Assembly (NCBI GenBank): GCA_037138755.1
Contig: JBAXHT010000001.1
Location: 343,805 to 407,804, forward strand
Direction: 5' to 3'
Origin: Armatimonadota bacterium
GTDB taxonomy: Bacteria > Armatimonadota > Fimbriimonadia > Fimbriimonadales > Fimbriimonadaceae
Length of the DNA stretch: 64,000 bases
Both the position numbers and the translations under genes were made by a program. Within the stretch, counting starts at the first letter, position 1. Each line of letters opens with the position of its first letter. The notes under the pieces were generated by a model. It was not told where the DNA came from. It saw only the letters and a list, made by a program, of their open reading frames with translations, and made no database searches. Positions 25,490 through 33,910 of the stretch are shown here, one piece after another.

Positions 25490-26347
25490 CTAACGCTTGA
25501 GAATAGCGTCCAGAGCATTACTCGTATTCGCTACGCGCACCATTGGATAGCGAGGATAGTGAGGGATCATCTCGGCTACGAGAGCCCCATCGAACCCGAT
25601 CTCACCCAAAGCCTTCACGACTTCCTCAAAGTTCACATCCCCTTCGCAAAGGTCGCAGAACCCCTCGGCCGTACCCACAGCGCGTTTGAAGTCTTTCACA
25701 TGAACCGCAACGATTCGATGCTCTAAAGCTCGAATCCACATCTCGGGGTACCCAAAGGGGAGGATATTCCCGACGTCGAAAAGACACCCGACGAACGGAG
25801 AATTGAACTGGTCGATGAATGCCTTCATCTCACCAATCGTGATGAGCATCTTGTTCCAAACGTTCTCGATCCCCATTGTCACCCCGCACGCCTCGGCGTG
25901 GGGAATCAGGGCCGCCATGCCTTCTGCGCCCCACTTCAGGCAGTCTTCATAGTTCTGAACAGGTCGGTCGGGCAGAAAGAAAACATCCACTGCCGCCGGA
26001 ATCGTGAGGTGAACTTTCGCCCCGAGCCAACTGCTAATCTGGAGCATCTTCTTAAGATCGTCCGAAGCCGCTTGCCGAACCTTCGGGTCCGGATCGCCCA
26101 GCGAGCGACCCCAATAAAGCCCGCTCGCCGTGGTCTTGAGCAGAATCCCCTCGTTTTTAGCCGCATCCAAAAGGCTCTTACACTTCGCCTCAGTCGCGTC
26201 CGTCCCAAACTGCGTCCCTGGTTCCCCGATGCAAAGCTCCAAAGCCTCATACCGGTGCTCCTTCGCGAGTTTGATGGCGTCAAACGGATCGACCTTATCC
26301 TCGAATGAACCCGGAAACGACCAATAGTTAATGCCTTTGAGCAACAT
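25490..26347 (-). CDS. Sugar phosphate isomerase/epimerase (xylose-isomerase-like TIM barrel)
   Basis: A 285-aa AP-endonuclease-2-type TIM barrel. Metal-binding features of the family are visible: EALELCIGEPG near residue 35, MGIENVWN (~155, catalytic Glu), GCLFDVGN (~185), HVKDF (~218) and LVAEMIPHYPR (~266). Such enzymes epimerise or isomerise sugars and inositols; the actual substrate is unknown. There is no signal peptide. It is a single gene in the gap between the secreted pair and cinA, and a second, distant homologue is at 33911. Confidence 0.82.
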   Translation of the reverse strand: MLLKGINYWSFPGSFEDKVDPFDAIKLAKEHRYEALELCIGEPGTQFGTDATEAKCKSLLDAAKNEGILLKTTASGLYWGRSLGDPDPKVRQAASDDLKKMLQISSWLGAKVHLTIPAAVDVFFLPDRPVQNYEDCLKWGAEGMAALIPHAEACGVTMGIENVWNKMLITIGEMKAFIDQFNSPFVGCLFDVGNILPFGYPEMWIRALEHRIVAVHVKDFKRAVGTAEGFCDLCEGDVNFEEVVKALGEIGFDGALVAEMIPHYPRYPMVRVANTSNALDAILKR

Positions 26348-26431
26348 GCTGCCGAGTTTATCTTGTGCTGGCTATGCGTTTGCCGCTCATCGCTTTTAGG
26401 AGATCAGTCAAACGATTGCGAGCTGCACCGG

Positions 26432-27703
26432 TCACAACAGTTGCTCACGTAAAAGCCGCAACGCAGTCTGCTCCGCTCTTGCTCGAATATCCTCGCGGAT
26501 TCCTCTGAACTTGCACTCCTCAACTGAAGTTCCATCGGGCGACGCAATCGCGATGTAGACCAACCCAACCGGCTTCCCGTCGACATCGGCGGTTGGACCG
26601 GCATTGCCAGTGATGGCAACCGAGTAAGTGGTTCGTAATGCGAGCCGAATCGACTCCGCCATCCAGGACGCGGTTTCGGGAGAAACTGGTCCGTTCTCTC
26701 GGAGTATGGAGTGCGCGGTAGAAGCCGCGCTTTCGCTTCCGTATTCTGAAACATTTGGGGTCGAAAGGAGGGCCGCTTTTGCATCTACCGAGTAAGTGAC
26801 CACACCGCCCACATAAGCAGCACTCGCTCCCGGAACCATCGTCAGCCGCGAACCCAAGCCGCCTCCGGTAATCGACTCCGCTGTCGAAACTGTCTCTCCC
26901 CTGGAAATCAACAAAGCCAACACGGCTTCCTCCAAAGTCGTCTTGTTAAGCCCGTACACCGCCGAGCCCAACTCGGCTCGAATCGCGGCTTCAACGGGGT
27001 CAAGCAATCCCTCTGCATCAGAAAGCGAAGAAGCCTTGGCGGTCAACCGAAGATGAACCTCGCTTGGCTGAGCGTAAGGCGCAACCGTTGGATTCTCGTT
27101 CTCCATCAGGTGCTTGATCCGCTCCTCGACCGCGCTCTCGCCAACCCCCGTTATCCGTAAGACCCGCGAGTGGATCACCACACCGCCGCCCAAGGTCTCT
27201 AGCATCGGCTTCACCGAGTCGTACGCCATCGGGTCAAACTCCCCGCGGGGTCCAGGGAGCGCAAAGACCGTCTTGCCGTTCTTCCGCGCGACCAGCCCCG
27301 GCGCGGTGCCGTTCGGGTTTGGGATGATCTCGGCGCAGGTCGGCTTTTGCGCTTGCCTCGCGTTGGATTCGACCCAGGTGTAGTTCCTCGCGGCGAACCA
27401 GCGGCGGAGGCGCGTTTCGATCTCCGGCACCGTCTCCAACGTGTCGTCAAGGGCCAAAGCAATCGCGTCCCGGGTGAGGTCATCCGCTGTTGGCCCAAGA
27501 CCACCAATGCAAACCACCACATCCGCCCGGCTCAGGGCCTGGCGAAGCACCTCGACAATCCGGTCCAAATTGTCGCCCACCGTCTGTCGGTGCCGACACC
27601 CAATGCCGCATTCGGCCAGAATCCGCGCCATCGTCGCCGAATGCGTGTCCGTTATCTGCCCCAATAGCAGCTCAGTTCCGATGGCAACGATTTCGGCGTT
27701 CAC
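26432..27703 (-). CDS. cinA: CinA-family protein (nicotinamide-nucleotide amidohydrolase / competence-damage protein)
   Basis: A 423-aa two-domain protein: an N-terminal MoaB/MogA-like COG1058 domain (AIGTELLLGQITDTH at 7-21, CIGGLGPTADDLT at ~66-78) and a C-terminal PncC domain that deamidates NMN (TAESITGGGLG, VAITGNAGPTAD). In PncC, between the YSVDAKAALL strand and LRENGPVSPETA, there is an extra ~14-residue stretch (TPNVSEYGSESAASTAHSI) coinciding with a palindromic DNA repeat at 26703-26735, so the repeat seems to have inserted in frame. The start is GTG; another copy of the repeat ends 7 nt upstream. Confidence 0.9.
   Translation of the reverse strand: MNAEIVAIGTELLLGQITDTHSATMARILAECGIGCRHRQTVGDNLDRIVEVLRQALSRADVVVCIGGLGPTADDLTRDAIALALDDTLETVPEIETRLRRWFAARNYTWVESNARQAQKPTCAEIIPNPNGTAPGLVARKNGKTVFALPGPRGEFDPMAYDSVKPMLETLGGGVVIHSRVLRITGVGESAVEERIKHLMENENPTVAPYAQPSEVHLRLTAKASSLSDAEGLLDPVEAAIRAELGSAVYGLNKTTLEEAVLALLISRGETVSTAESITGGGLGSRLTMVPGASAAYVGGVVTYSVDAKAALLSTPNVSEYGSESAASTAHSILRENGPVSPETASWMAESIRLALRTTYSVAITGNAGPTADVDGKPVGLVYIAIASPDGTSVEECKFRGIREDIRARAEQTALRLLREQLL
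26703..26735 (+). repeat. Palindromic element, copy inside cinA
   Basis: AGTATGGAGT, then an 18-nt hairpin (GCGCGG/CCGCGC stem) and TTT. The left 13 bases (AGTATGGAGTGCG) are identical to the copy at 27711. It lies within cinA and is read as part of the protein. Confidence 0.7.
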
Positions 27704-27710
27704 AGCATCT

Positions 27711-27741
27711 AGTATGGAGTGCGGAGTTTTAACTCCGCTTT
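27711..27741 (+). repeat. Palindromic element, intergenic copy
   Basis: AGTATGGAGT, an 18-nt hairpin (GCGGAGTT/AACTCCGC, 2-nt loop) and TTT. Its layout and flanks match the cinA copy, but the stem bases differ and remain complementary, which points to a family of small mobile or structured elements rather than chance. It sits between cinA and the gene at 27829. Confidence 0.75.
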
Positions 27742-27748
27742 AAATGCG

Positions 27749-27774
27749 ACGAGCTCTGCTCGAGCAGAGCTCGT
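27749..27774. repeat. 26-bp perfect palindrome
   Basis: A perfect self-complementary stretch (ACGAGCTCTGCTC and its reverse complement) directly beside the palindromic element at 27711, in the 125-bp divergent region between cinA and the H-X9-DG-like gene. It could be a dimeric operator or a second repeat type. Confidence 0.7.
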
Positions 27775-27828
27775 AATCCTGGCACCAAACTGCTGAGCGA
27801 TCCGTTACAATGCCAAGAGGTCGAAAGC

Positions 27829-28413
27829 GTGACAAAGATTGCCAAGATAGGAATTGCCTCTCTCTTTTTCGTCTTGCTAGGTGCGTTCTTGTGGCCTGTT
27901 TGTGCCTGCGGTTCACCTCGAACAGCGTGCATGAGCCGACTCAAACAAATCGGAAACGCGGTCTCGCTGTACGCGGCCGATAACGAAGAGAAGCTGCCGT
28001 CGATTTACTCGTTCGACCCAGACCCAAAGTCAGGTGAACGTTTCATTCAAGCAGTTAGCGGCTACTCCAAGTATCCAAATTCCTCAAAGGAGTTCACTTG
28101 CACTGAAGACAAAGCGGACGTACACCAAACCAGATTGGCCCAAGTTGAAGGCTCGGGACCGCTTGGGTTCGAGCACGATCTAGAACTCCGTTCGAGCTAT
28201 CGGCCGCATACCAAAACTATTGACTTACAACAGATCGAAGACCCACAAAGTCGCATCTACTTGCGGGACCCGATTCGAAGCGTGGCGGTGGAAAGGGGGC
28301 GCACAGTCATGAACTCACCTCACGGCGAGGCATTCGTGATTCTGTTTCTCGACAACCACGTGCGCGCCCTCCACCTCGGACCGAACGGCTTCTACAAGCC
28401 GAATCCGAAGTAG
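27829..28413 (+). CDS. Secreted/anchored prepilin-like (DUF1559-type) protein lacking the pilin leader
   Basis: A 194-aa protein starting with GTG after AAGAGG. A hydrophobic N-terminus (residues 6-24) is followed by CMSRLKQIGNAVSLYAADNEEKLP, which matches the region just after the pilin helix in H-X9-DG/DUF1559 proteins, and it ends near ILFLDNHVRALHLGPNG, like the H-x-DG end motif. The canonical GFTLIE cleavage site is missing, so it would not be processed as a pilin and instead is probably membrane-anchored. A relative with an intact leader is at 36096. Confidence 0.7.
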   Translation: MTKIAKIGIASLFFVLLGAFLWPVCACGSPRTACMSRLKQIGNAVSLYAADNEEKLPSIYSFDPDPKSGERFIQAVSGYSKYPNSSKEFTCTEDKADVHQTRLAQVEGSGPLGFEHDLELRSSYRPHTKTIDLQQIEDPQSRIYLRDPIRSVAVERGRTVMNSPHGEAFVILFLDNHVRALHLGPNGFYKPNPK

Positions 28414-28476
28414 CGCTCGTTGATCTGTCCCAGAGCCTTGTATTGCAGTTGATCAATTCAATGAAGTGTCAATCTA

Positions 28477-28764
28477 TTACACCGAGTAGGGTAATTCATG
28501 GTGCAAGTACCGCCATTCGCTTGGGTGTTGGTCGTCAACCAACAGCGTCGGCTTCGGCAGAAATCCTTTGAACAACTGAGCAATCCCCAGTTGCTCTGCT
28601 ACCTCACGGGCGTAGACCGAACCACCGCTACTCCATAAGTACATCTCAACCGACTCCGCTGCAAGTTCCTTCACTCTTGCAACCATGCGTGGCATCGGGA
28701 TGCGTTTACTGCCAACGGTTCGAATGATAGTGTCGTCAACGTCGACGAAAACGATCTTGTCCAA
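28477..28764 (-). CDS. Small HAD-like phosphatase
   Basis: A 95-aa protein starting with TTG immediately downstream of the threonine aldolase stop. The N-terminal VFVDVDDTIIRTVG is a HAD motif I (D-x-D-x-T), and LPKPTLLVDDQ matches the motif IV acidic pair. The cap and motif III are short, so it is a minimal HAD domain, perhaps a phosphatase or nucleotidase. A longer frame reaching upstream to 28905 overlaps the aldolase and is not supported. Confidence 0.65.
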   Translation of the reverse strand: MDKIVFVDVDDTIIRTVGSKRIPMPRMVARVKELAAESVEMYLWSSGGSVYAREVAEQLGIAQLFKGFLPKPTLLVDDQHPSEWRYLHHELPYSV

Positions 28765-28766
28765 TG

Positions 28767-29789
28767 CTAAACCGCCACCGACCGAAAGACTCCTAGCGCG
28801 AACTCCAAGTGCTCGTCGGCAAAGTCTGCGTGAGTCACGAGGCGAAGACGGTGAGTCGCCGCTGGCATCGCCCAGACTCCCTTCTCGTGCAAAGCGGTCG
28901 CCCACGTCGCTGCAGGCTTCTCGGTGTTCAACATCACCAAGTTCGTCGGATTCGCGTCTGGATCACATGAAATCCCGGGTAGTAAACCCAGCTCCAAAGC
29001 CAACCGACGAGCTCGAGCGTGATCCTCAGCGAGCCGATCCACCATCTTCGTCAACGAGACAATCCCACAAGCTGCGAGCAGACCCGCCTGACGCATCCCG
29101 CCGCCCAGCCGCTTGCGCCAGAAACGAGCCGCGTCGATGAACTCGGCAGGACCTGCCAAAATCGATCCGACGGGCGCCCTAAGTCCTTTCGACAAGCAGA
29201 AATTCACTGTGTCCACATGCTTCGTAATCTCCGAAACATGCACGCCCTGGGCCACCGCAGCGTTAAAAATCCGCGCTCCGTCAACGTGAATCTTGATCCC
29301 AAACTCGTCCGCAACTCTACGATACTCAGCGAGAACATCCAAAGGAATGACGGTTCCGCCTGCCCGGTTATGGGTGTCTTCAATGCAGATCAGGGTCGTT
29401 CCCGGAGTGTGGAGGCTTTGCTTTGTCATCCGCCGTCGAATCTCTGATGGAGCCATTACACCCCGATCCGAAGGTAGGGTCCAGGTAAGAACATTGGCAA
29501 AAACCGCTGGAGCACCGACTTCATAGAAGATCACGTGCGCCTCCTCCTCGACGATGATTGCATCCCCTGGCTTGGTGTGCGTGGCAATCGCCATCTGGTT
29601 CCCCATTGTTCCGCTGGGAACAAACACCGCCGCTTCTTTGCCGACCATCTTCGCGGCAAGCTGTTCGAGTTCGATGACAGTAGGGTCGTCTCCCAGAACG
29701 TCATCGCCCAGGGCCGCCGCCTGCATCGCCTCAAACATTTCGGGGGTTGGCTTGGTGACGGTGTCGCTGCGAAGGTCGGCGATAAGCAT
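28767..29789 (-). CDS. ltaE: Low-specificity L-threonine aldolase
   Basis: A 340-aa PLP enzyme that splits L-threonine or allo-threonine into glycine and acetaldehyde. It starts with IADLRSDTVTKPTPEM and GDDVLGDDPT, the family hallmarks, has VPSGTMGNQ for phosphate binding, IHVDGARIFNA for PLP stacking, and the Schiff-base Lys in CLSKGLRAPVGS. The length is typical. The start is 25 bp from the divergent oxidoreductase gene, and the HAD gene follows with 2 nt between. Confidence 0.92.
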   Translation of the reverse strand: MLIADLRSDTVTKPTPEMFEAMQAAALGDDVLGDDPTVIELEQLAAKMVGKEAAVFVPSGTMGNQMAIATHTKPGDAIIVEEEAHVIFYEVGAPAVFANVLTWTLPSDRGVMAPSEIRRRMTKQSLHTPGTTLICIEDTHNRAGGTVIPLDVLAEYRRVADEFGIKIHVDGARIFNAAVAQGVHVSEITKHVDTVNFCLSKGLRAPVGSILAGPAEFIDAARFWRKRLGGGMRQAGLLAACGIVSLTKMVDRLAEDHARARRLALELGLLPGISCDPDANPTNLVMLNTEKPAATWATALHEKGVWAMPAATHRLRLVTHADFADEHLEFALGVFRSVAV

Positions 29790-29814
29790 GGTCTCTAGGT
29801 TACACTCTGCAGCA

Positions 29815-30828
29815 ATGAAGCGAGCGATTCTGGTCGGTGCAGGCGGAATGGGCCGAGCCTGGGCGAAGAACCTTTTAGACCATCCGGAAATCGAGATTGC
29901 AGCCTGGGTCGACGTGATGCAAGGTCAAGCTGCCCGCTCGGCTCAGGAACTGAATCTTCAAGTTCCGTGTTTAGAGAATCTCGGTGATGCCTTGCGAGCA
30001 GGAGGGGATTTTGTGGTTGATGTCACGATTCCCGAAGCTCATGAGGCGGTGACTTTGGAAGCCCTTGCGGCAGGTTTCCCTGTTCTTGGCGAAAAGCCGA
30101 TGACGATTTCGATGGAGTCAGCTCGCCGGTTGGTGAAGGCATCTGAAGACGCGGGGAAGCTCTACATGGTTTCGCAGAGTCGCCGTTATGACGGTCGTCA
30201 AACCGCTTTCAAGTCTCTTGTAGAACAGCTTGGAGCGGTCGGAATTCTCAATGCTGACTTCTACATTGGCGCCCATTTTGGAGGTTTTCGGGATGTGATG
30301 GATCACGTTCTGATCCTTGATATGGCGATCCACACCTTCGACCAAGCCCGCCACATCTCGGGCCTTGACCCAGTCAGCGTCTACGCCGAAGAATTCAATC
30401 CGGACTGGTCGTGGTACAAAAACGGCTCGTCGGCAACCTGTCTGTTCGAGATGGAAGGCGGGGCAAAGTTCAACTATCGAGGCTCCTGGTGCGCCGACGG
30501 CCTCCACACGAGCTGGGAAGGCGAATGGCGCGCTTGCGGCCCAAACGGGACGGCCAAATGGGATGGGCATAGTTCGATTCAGGCCGAGCTGATCGAAAGT
30601 AACGAAGGCTTCCACCGCCCCGTCCGTCACATTGATGTAGAACCTATCGATGAACCCAGCGGCATAGCAGGTTCCCTGCGCGAATTCCTGTGGGCTATCG
30701 AAACCGGCGGAATTCCGAAGGGTGAGTGCCACGACAACATTAAGTCGCTAGCGATGGTTTTCGGCGCCATAGAGAGCGCGAAGCGCGGTGCTAGGGTGCA
30801 AATAGCCGAGTTACTCAGCCGACCATAG
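29815..30828 (+). CDS. Gfo/Idh/MocA-family oxidoreductase
   Basis: A 337-aa NAD(P)-dependent dehydrogenase. An N-terminal Rossmann motif (VGAGGMGRAWAKN) and the GEKPMTIS (EKP) signature mark the family; the C-terminal half is the beta-sheet substrate domain with HILDMAIHTFDQ-like metal-site region. The substrate is probably a sugar or inositol derivative. The ATG at 29815 is chosen since the Rossmann strand follows it; a possible -10 (TACACT) ends 8 nt upstream. The 3' end overlaps the convergent YCII gene by 14 bp. Confidence 0.85.
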   Translation: MKRAILVGAGGMGRAWAKNLLDHPEIEIAAWVDVMQGQAARSAQELNLQVPCLENLGDALRAGGDFVVDVTIPEAHEAVTLEALAAGFPVLGEKPMTISMESARRLVKASEDAGKLYMVSQSRRYDGRQTAFKSLVEQLGAVGILNADFYIGAHFGGFRDVMDHVLILDMAIHTFDQARHISGLDPVSVYAEEFNPDWSWYKNGSSATCLFEMEGGAKFNYRGSWCADGLHTSWEGEWRACGPNGTAKWDGHSSIQAELIESNEGFHRPVRHIDVEPIDEPSGIAGSLREFLWAIETGGIPKGECHDNIKSLAMVFGAIESAKRGARVQIAELLSRP

Positions 30829-31168
30829 CGCCCGCGAAAGGGCGAACTTCAACTGAGCCTCGACAGGCAAGGGCAGCCTTGCGCCCCCACTCAACTGCTT
30901 CCTCCTGACTCTCGCACGCGAGCACCCAGAATCCATCCACGTATTGGTCCGTCTTCAAAAACGGACCTTCGGCGATTTCAGTGGAGCCGTCTGCCATCAG
31001 CAAAACCGACGTTGACAACGAAAGGGATTGCAGCCCTCCGACAAAGATTCGAACACCGGCGGCAACCATTTCGTCGTTAACCTGATCGATGGCCACTCTA
31101 ACGGATGGGCCAAGTTCCTTGTCATGGTCAAAGTCCGTCGGCCGGTGGATGGAAACTAGAAACTTCAT
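30815..31168 (-). CDS. YCII-related (DGPF-type) protein
   Basis: A 117-aa ferredoxin-like alpha/beta protein. MKFLVSIHRP, ADGSTEIAEGPFLKTDQYVDGFWVL and the AxEWGRKAA helix match the YCII/DGPF family (here GPF is retained). Family members often occur near sigma-70 ECF genes, but none is adjacent here. Function unknown. The start is at MKFLVS; an upstream in-frame start at 31213 would add 15 residues with no homology. Confidence 0.8.
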   Translation of the reverse strand: MKFLVSIHRPTDFDHDKELGPSVRVAIDQVNDEMVAAGVRIFVGGLQSLSLSTSVLLMADGSTEIAEGPFLKTDQYVDGFWVLACESQEEAVEWGRKAALACRGSVEVRPFAGAMVG

Positions 31169-31197
31169 TTGACTCGCCGGACAGATACTACTTCTCT

Positions 31198-32418
31198 TTA
31201 GAACAAATCGCAAGGCATTCCCGATTCCTCTAGATGGGCGATCAGCTCCGAGGCGTGGGTTTTGTCCTTTGTCTCAACGATACAGGAGATCGTGACTTTG
31301 CTGAAGTTGGGCTGACCGAAGGTCCGCTCGTGCGAGATTTGTTTGACACTGGCTTTTTGTTCGGCGATGGCGCGTGTGAATTTTTCGAGACCTCCAGGTC
31401 GGTCAGAAATTACGGTCCGGAATCGCACAAGACGCCAGTCACAGCGGAGGCCATAGTTGATCACCCGTCCGAGGACGGCCGGATCGATGTTTCCGCCGCA
31501 GAGGACAATCACGACAGTTTTGCCTCGTAGCTCTGGAAGCTTGTCTCCGACCAAGGCGGCTAGACCGGCGGCTCCGGCGCCTTCAACGACGCCTTTCTCA
31601 ACTTCAAGAACCCGCAGGATCGCGAGGGCGATGTCTTGCTCGGAAACAGTGACGACTTTGTCAACATGTTCGCGAGCCAGCGCGAAGGCGTTGTCACCTA
31701 CCCGAGGCACCGCGAGGCCATCGCCTAGCGAGTCTCCCATCTCGATCATCACTGGTTCGCCCTTCGCTTGGGCGGCGAGGTATGAAGCGCACTGGTCAGG
31801 TTCGACACCAATCACTTTGACCCCTGGGGCCTTGGTTTTGACGGCAAGCGCGAGACCGGCGATGAGACCTCCTCCGCCAACGGGAAGAACGATGGCATCG
31901 GGAACGATCTCCATCTGCTCCAGAATTTCTAACCCCATCGACCCAGCTCCGGCGATGACATCGATGCCGTCGAAGCCGTGGATGTAAGTCATTCCGTCTC
32001 GTGCGACGTACTCATCCGCACGAGTCTTGGCTTCCGCAATGTTTGCCCCAAAGAGCTCCACTTCTGCCCCGAATTGCCTGGCTCGTTCCTGCTTGACGAG
32101 GGGTGCGATTGTTGGCATGACAACCCGGACCGGAATCCCGAGGAGCTTTCCGTGGTAGGCGAGGGCAAGGGCGTGGTTCCCAGCCGAGGCGGCGATGACG
32201 CCTTTCTGCTGTTGCTCTTCGTTAAGCAAAAGTAGCGCATTCCGCGCACCGCGTTCTTTGAAGGAACCCGTCTCCTGCAAGTACTCCATCTTGGTGTAAA
32301 CCCGGCAGCCAAACATCTGGGAGAGAATAGGCGAGTGGCTACAGGGGGTGCGCACGATGCCGTCCGAGATGCGGGCGGCGGCGGCAACTACTTCGTCGTA
32401 AGTTGGCCGTAGAGACAT
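31198..32418 (-). CDS. ilvA: Threonine dehydratase (ilvA/tdcB type, with ACT-like domain)
   Basis: A 406-aa fold-type II PLP enzyme deaminating threonine to 2-oxobutyrate, the first step to isoleucine. The PLP Lys lies in ETGSFKERGA, the Gly-rich phosphate loop is VGGGGLIAG, and the Ser/Asn regions (SAGNHA) follow family rules. The C-terminal ~80 residues (RFRTVISDRPGGLEKFTRAIAE...) form an ACT domain, so it may be feedback regulated. The ATG at 32418 is chosen over a more distant in-frame start at 32493. It is divergent from maf by 15 bp. Confidence 0.9.
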   Translation of the reverse strand: MSLRPTYDEVVAAAARISDGIVRTPCSHSPILSQMFGCRVYTKMEYLQETGSFKERGARNALLLLNEEQQQKGVIAASAGNHALALAYHGKLLGIPVRVVMPTIAPLVKQERARQFGAEVELFGANIAEAKTRADEYVARDGMTYIHGFDGIDVIAGAGSMGLEILEQMEIVPDAIVLPVGGGGLIAGLALAVKTKAPGVKVIGVEPDQCASYLAAQAKGEPVMIEMGDSLGDGLAVPRVGDNAFALAREHVDKVVTVSEQDIALAILRVLEVEKGVVEGAGAAGLAALVGDKLPELRGKTVVIVLCGGNIDPAVLGRVINYGLRCDWRLVRFRTVISDRPGGLEKFTRAIAEQKASVKQISHERTFGQPNFSKVTISCIVETKDKTHASELIAHLEESGMPCDLF

Positions 32419-32433
32419 GGCGAACAGTTTACT

Positions 32434-33039
32434 GTGCCAGAATTTCGTGTGGCCCACCGTATCGTATTGGCCAGTGCTTCGCCCCGGCGACATGAGCTAT
32501 TGAAGAAGGTTGTAGCCGAGTTTGTCGTCGATCCGGCGGATCTGGATGAGGACGCTCTGACTCTGGACGATCCGTTTCAGACTGCTGAGAAACTCGCCTT
32601 GGCGAAGGCTGAGTGCGTTGCCGGAAGACATCCTGGTGACTGGATGATCGGGAGCGATACGGTCGTTGCTTTGCCTTTGGGTGATGGGATTTTCAGGCAG
32701 TTCGGGAAGCCCAAAGACTCTGATGAGGCGTTCGAGTTCTTGAACGAGTTATGTGGGAAAACCCACCTGGTGATCACCGGGGTCGCAATCGTCACACCGT
32801 CCAAGTCGGTATGCGCTCACGCTGTTGCAGAGGTTGAGTTCAACGTCGTGAGTCAGGCACAGCTCAATGACTATGTTCATACCCAGGAACCGATGGACAA
32901 AGCGGGCGCCTACGGCGCGCAAGGGATGGGTGCGTTTTTGGTGAAGGAGCTTCGCGGAGACTTTCAAACGGTTGTTGGCCTACCGACTTTCCTAGTCCGG
33001 CAGATGCTTCAGGAGTTAGACTATCCGTTCGAGCCATGA
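32434..33039 (+). CDS. maf: Maf-like nucleotide pyrophosphatase
   Basis: A 201-aa Maf/YhdE protein that hydrolyses non-canonical nucleoside triphosphates or dTTP/UTP. It has SASPRR, the GSDTVV substrate loop, KPKDSDEAFEFL and DKAGAYGAQG, all family motifs. Starts with GTG. The next gene ispE starts at an ATGA overlap with its stop, so they are co-translated. Typical length. Confidence 0.92.
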   Translation: MPEFRVAHRIVLASASPRRHELLKKVVAEFVVDPADLDEDALTLDDPFQTAEKLALAKAECVAGRHPGDWMIGSDTVVALPLGDGIFRQFGKPKDSDEAFEFLNELCGKTHLVITGVAIVTPSKSVCAHAVAEVEFNVVSQAQLNDYVHTQEPMDKAGAYGAQGMGAFLVKELRGDFQTVVGLPTFLVRQMLQELDYPFEP

Positions 33040-33818
33040 TAATCCTTTGCCCCGCCAAGCTGAATCTGTTCCTCTCGGTCGGGCCAATCGACCACCGCAA
33101 ATACCATCCTATCCGTTCGATCTTTCAGGCTATTTCGCTGTACGACGAGTTGGAACTGACTCCGTCTTCCACGCTAACTTTTGAGTGCAATGACTCCTCG
33201 GTACCGGCGGAGAACACCGTCACCAAAGCTTGCCGGCTATTGATGGAGGTTGTAGATTTTCCTCCAGTTCACGCGAAGTTGACGAAGCGAATTCCCAGTG
33301 AAGCCGGCTTGGGCGGCGGGAGCAGCGATGCGGCGGGGGTGCTCCGTGCTTCGAAGCACTTGATGACGATGGCGATGCCGGCTTACGAGCAGAAGGCGAT
33401 TGCCAAGGCCATCGGCGCGGATGTGACGTTCTTCCTCACCGGAGGACGCGCCAGGGTCGAGGGTTATGGCGAGCAAGTGACCAAGATCGGTTCTCCTATT
33501 ACACTCGAATGGTACGTGGTGGCCCAGCCTCCAGATCGGTGCTCGACAGCTGAGGCTTATGCCAAATTGGACTCGTTGTCTTATGAGTGGTTAGATTTTC
33601 CCACCGAGGATGTTTTGTATAACGATTTCGAGCGCGCGGCTCCTTGTGGTTCGCTTGAGCTGATGGAACGGCTAATGGTTCATGGAGCGAGAGACTCGGG
33701 TCTGACGGGTTCCGGATCGGCGGTTTTCGGTCGCTTTGCCTCGGAAGAAGCCGCAACTATCGCGGCGGGGAAGCTAGAATCTGAGGCTCCTTTCGTGGCA
33801 GTTGCGCACGGCTTGTAA
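33036..33818 (+). CDS. ispE: 4-diphosphocytidyl-2-C-methyl-D-erythritol kinase
   Basis: A 260-aa GHMP kinase in the MEP isoprenoid pathway. It has CPAKLNLFLSVG, the phosphate-binding loop IPSEAGLGGGSSDAA, GADVTFFLTGG, and the C-terminal GLTGSGSAVFG motif. Overlaps maf by 4 bp. Slightly shorter than E. coli IspE but complete. Confidence 0.94.
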   Translation: MIILCPAKLNLFLSVGPIDHRKYHPIRSIFQAISLYDELELTPSSTLTFECNDSSVPAENTVTKACRLLMEVVDFPPVHAKLTKRIPSEAGLGGGSSDAAGVLRASKHLMTMAMPAYEQKAIAKAIGADVTFFLTGGRARVEGYGEQVTKIGSPITLEWYVVAQPPDRCSTAEAYAKLDSLSYEWLDFPTEDVLYNDFERAAPCGSLELMERLMVHGARDSGLTGSGSAVFGRFASEEAATIAAGKLESEAPFVAVAHGL

Positions 33819-33910
33819 GTTCCCTGTACTCGGTGGGCGAGTAGCTTCATTCTGCATAACCTCCTAACTGCGCAACTCCAGGGTGTTGGGAGGGTAAAAC
33901 TTCCTGGTCC

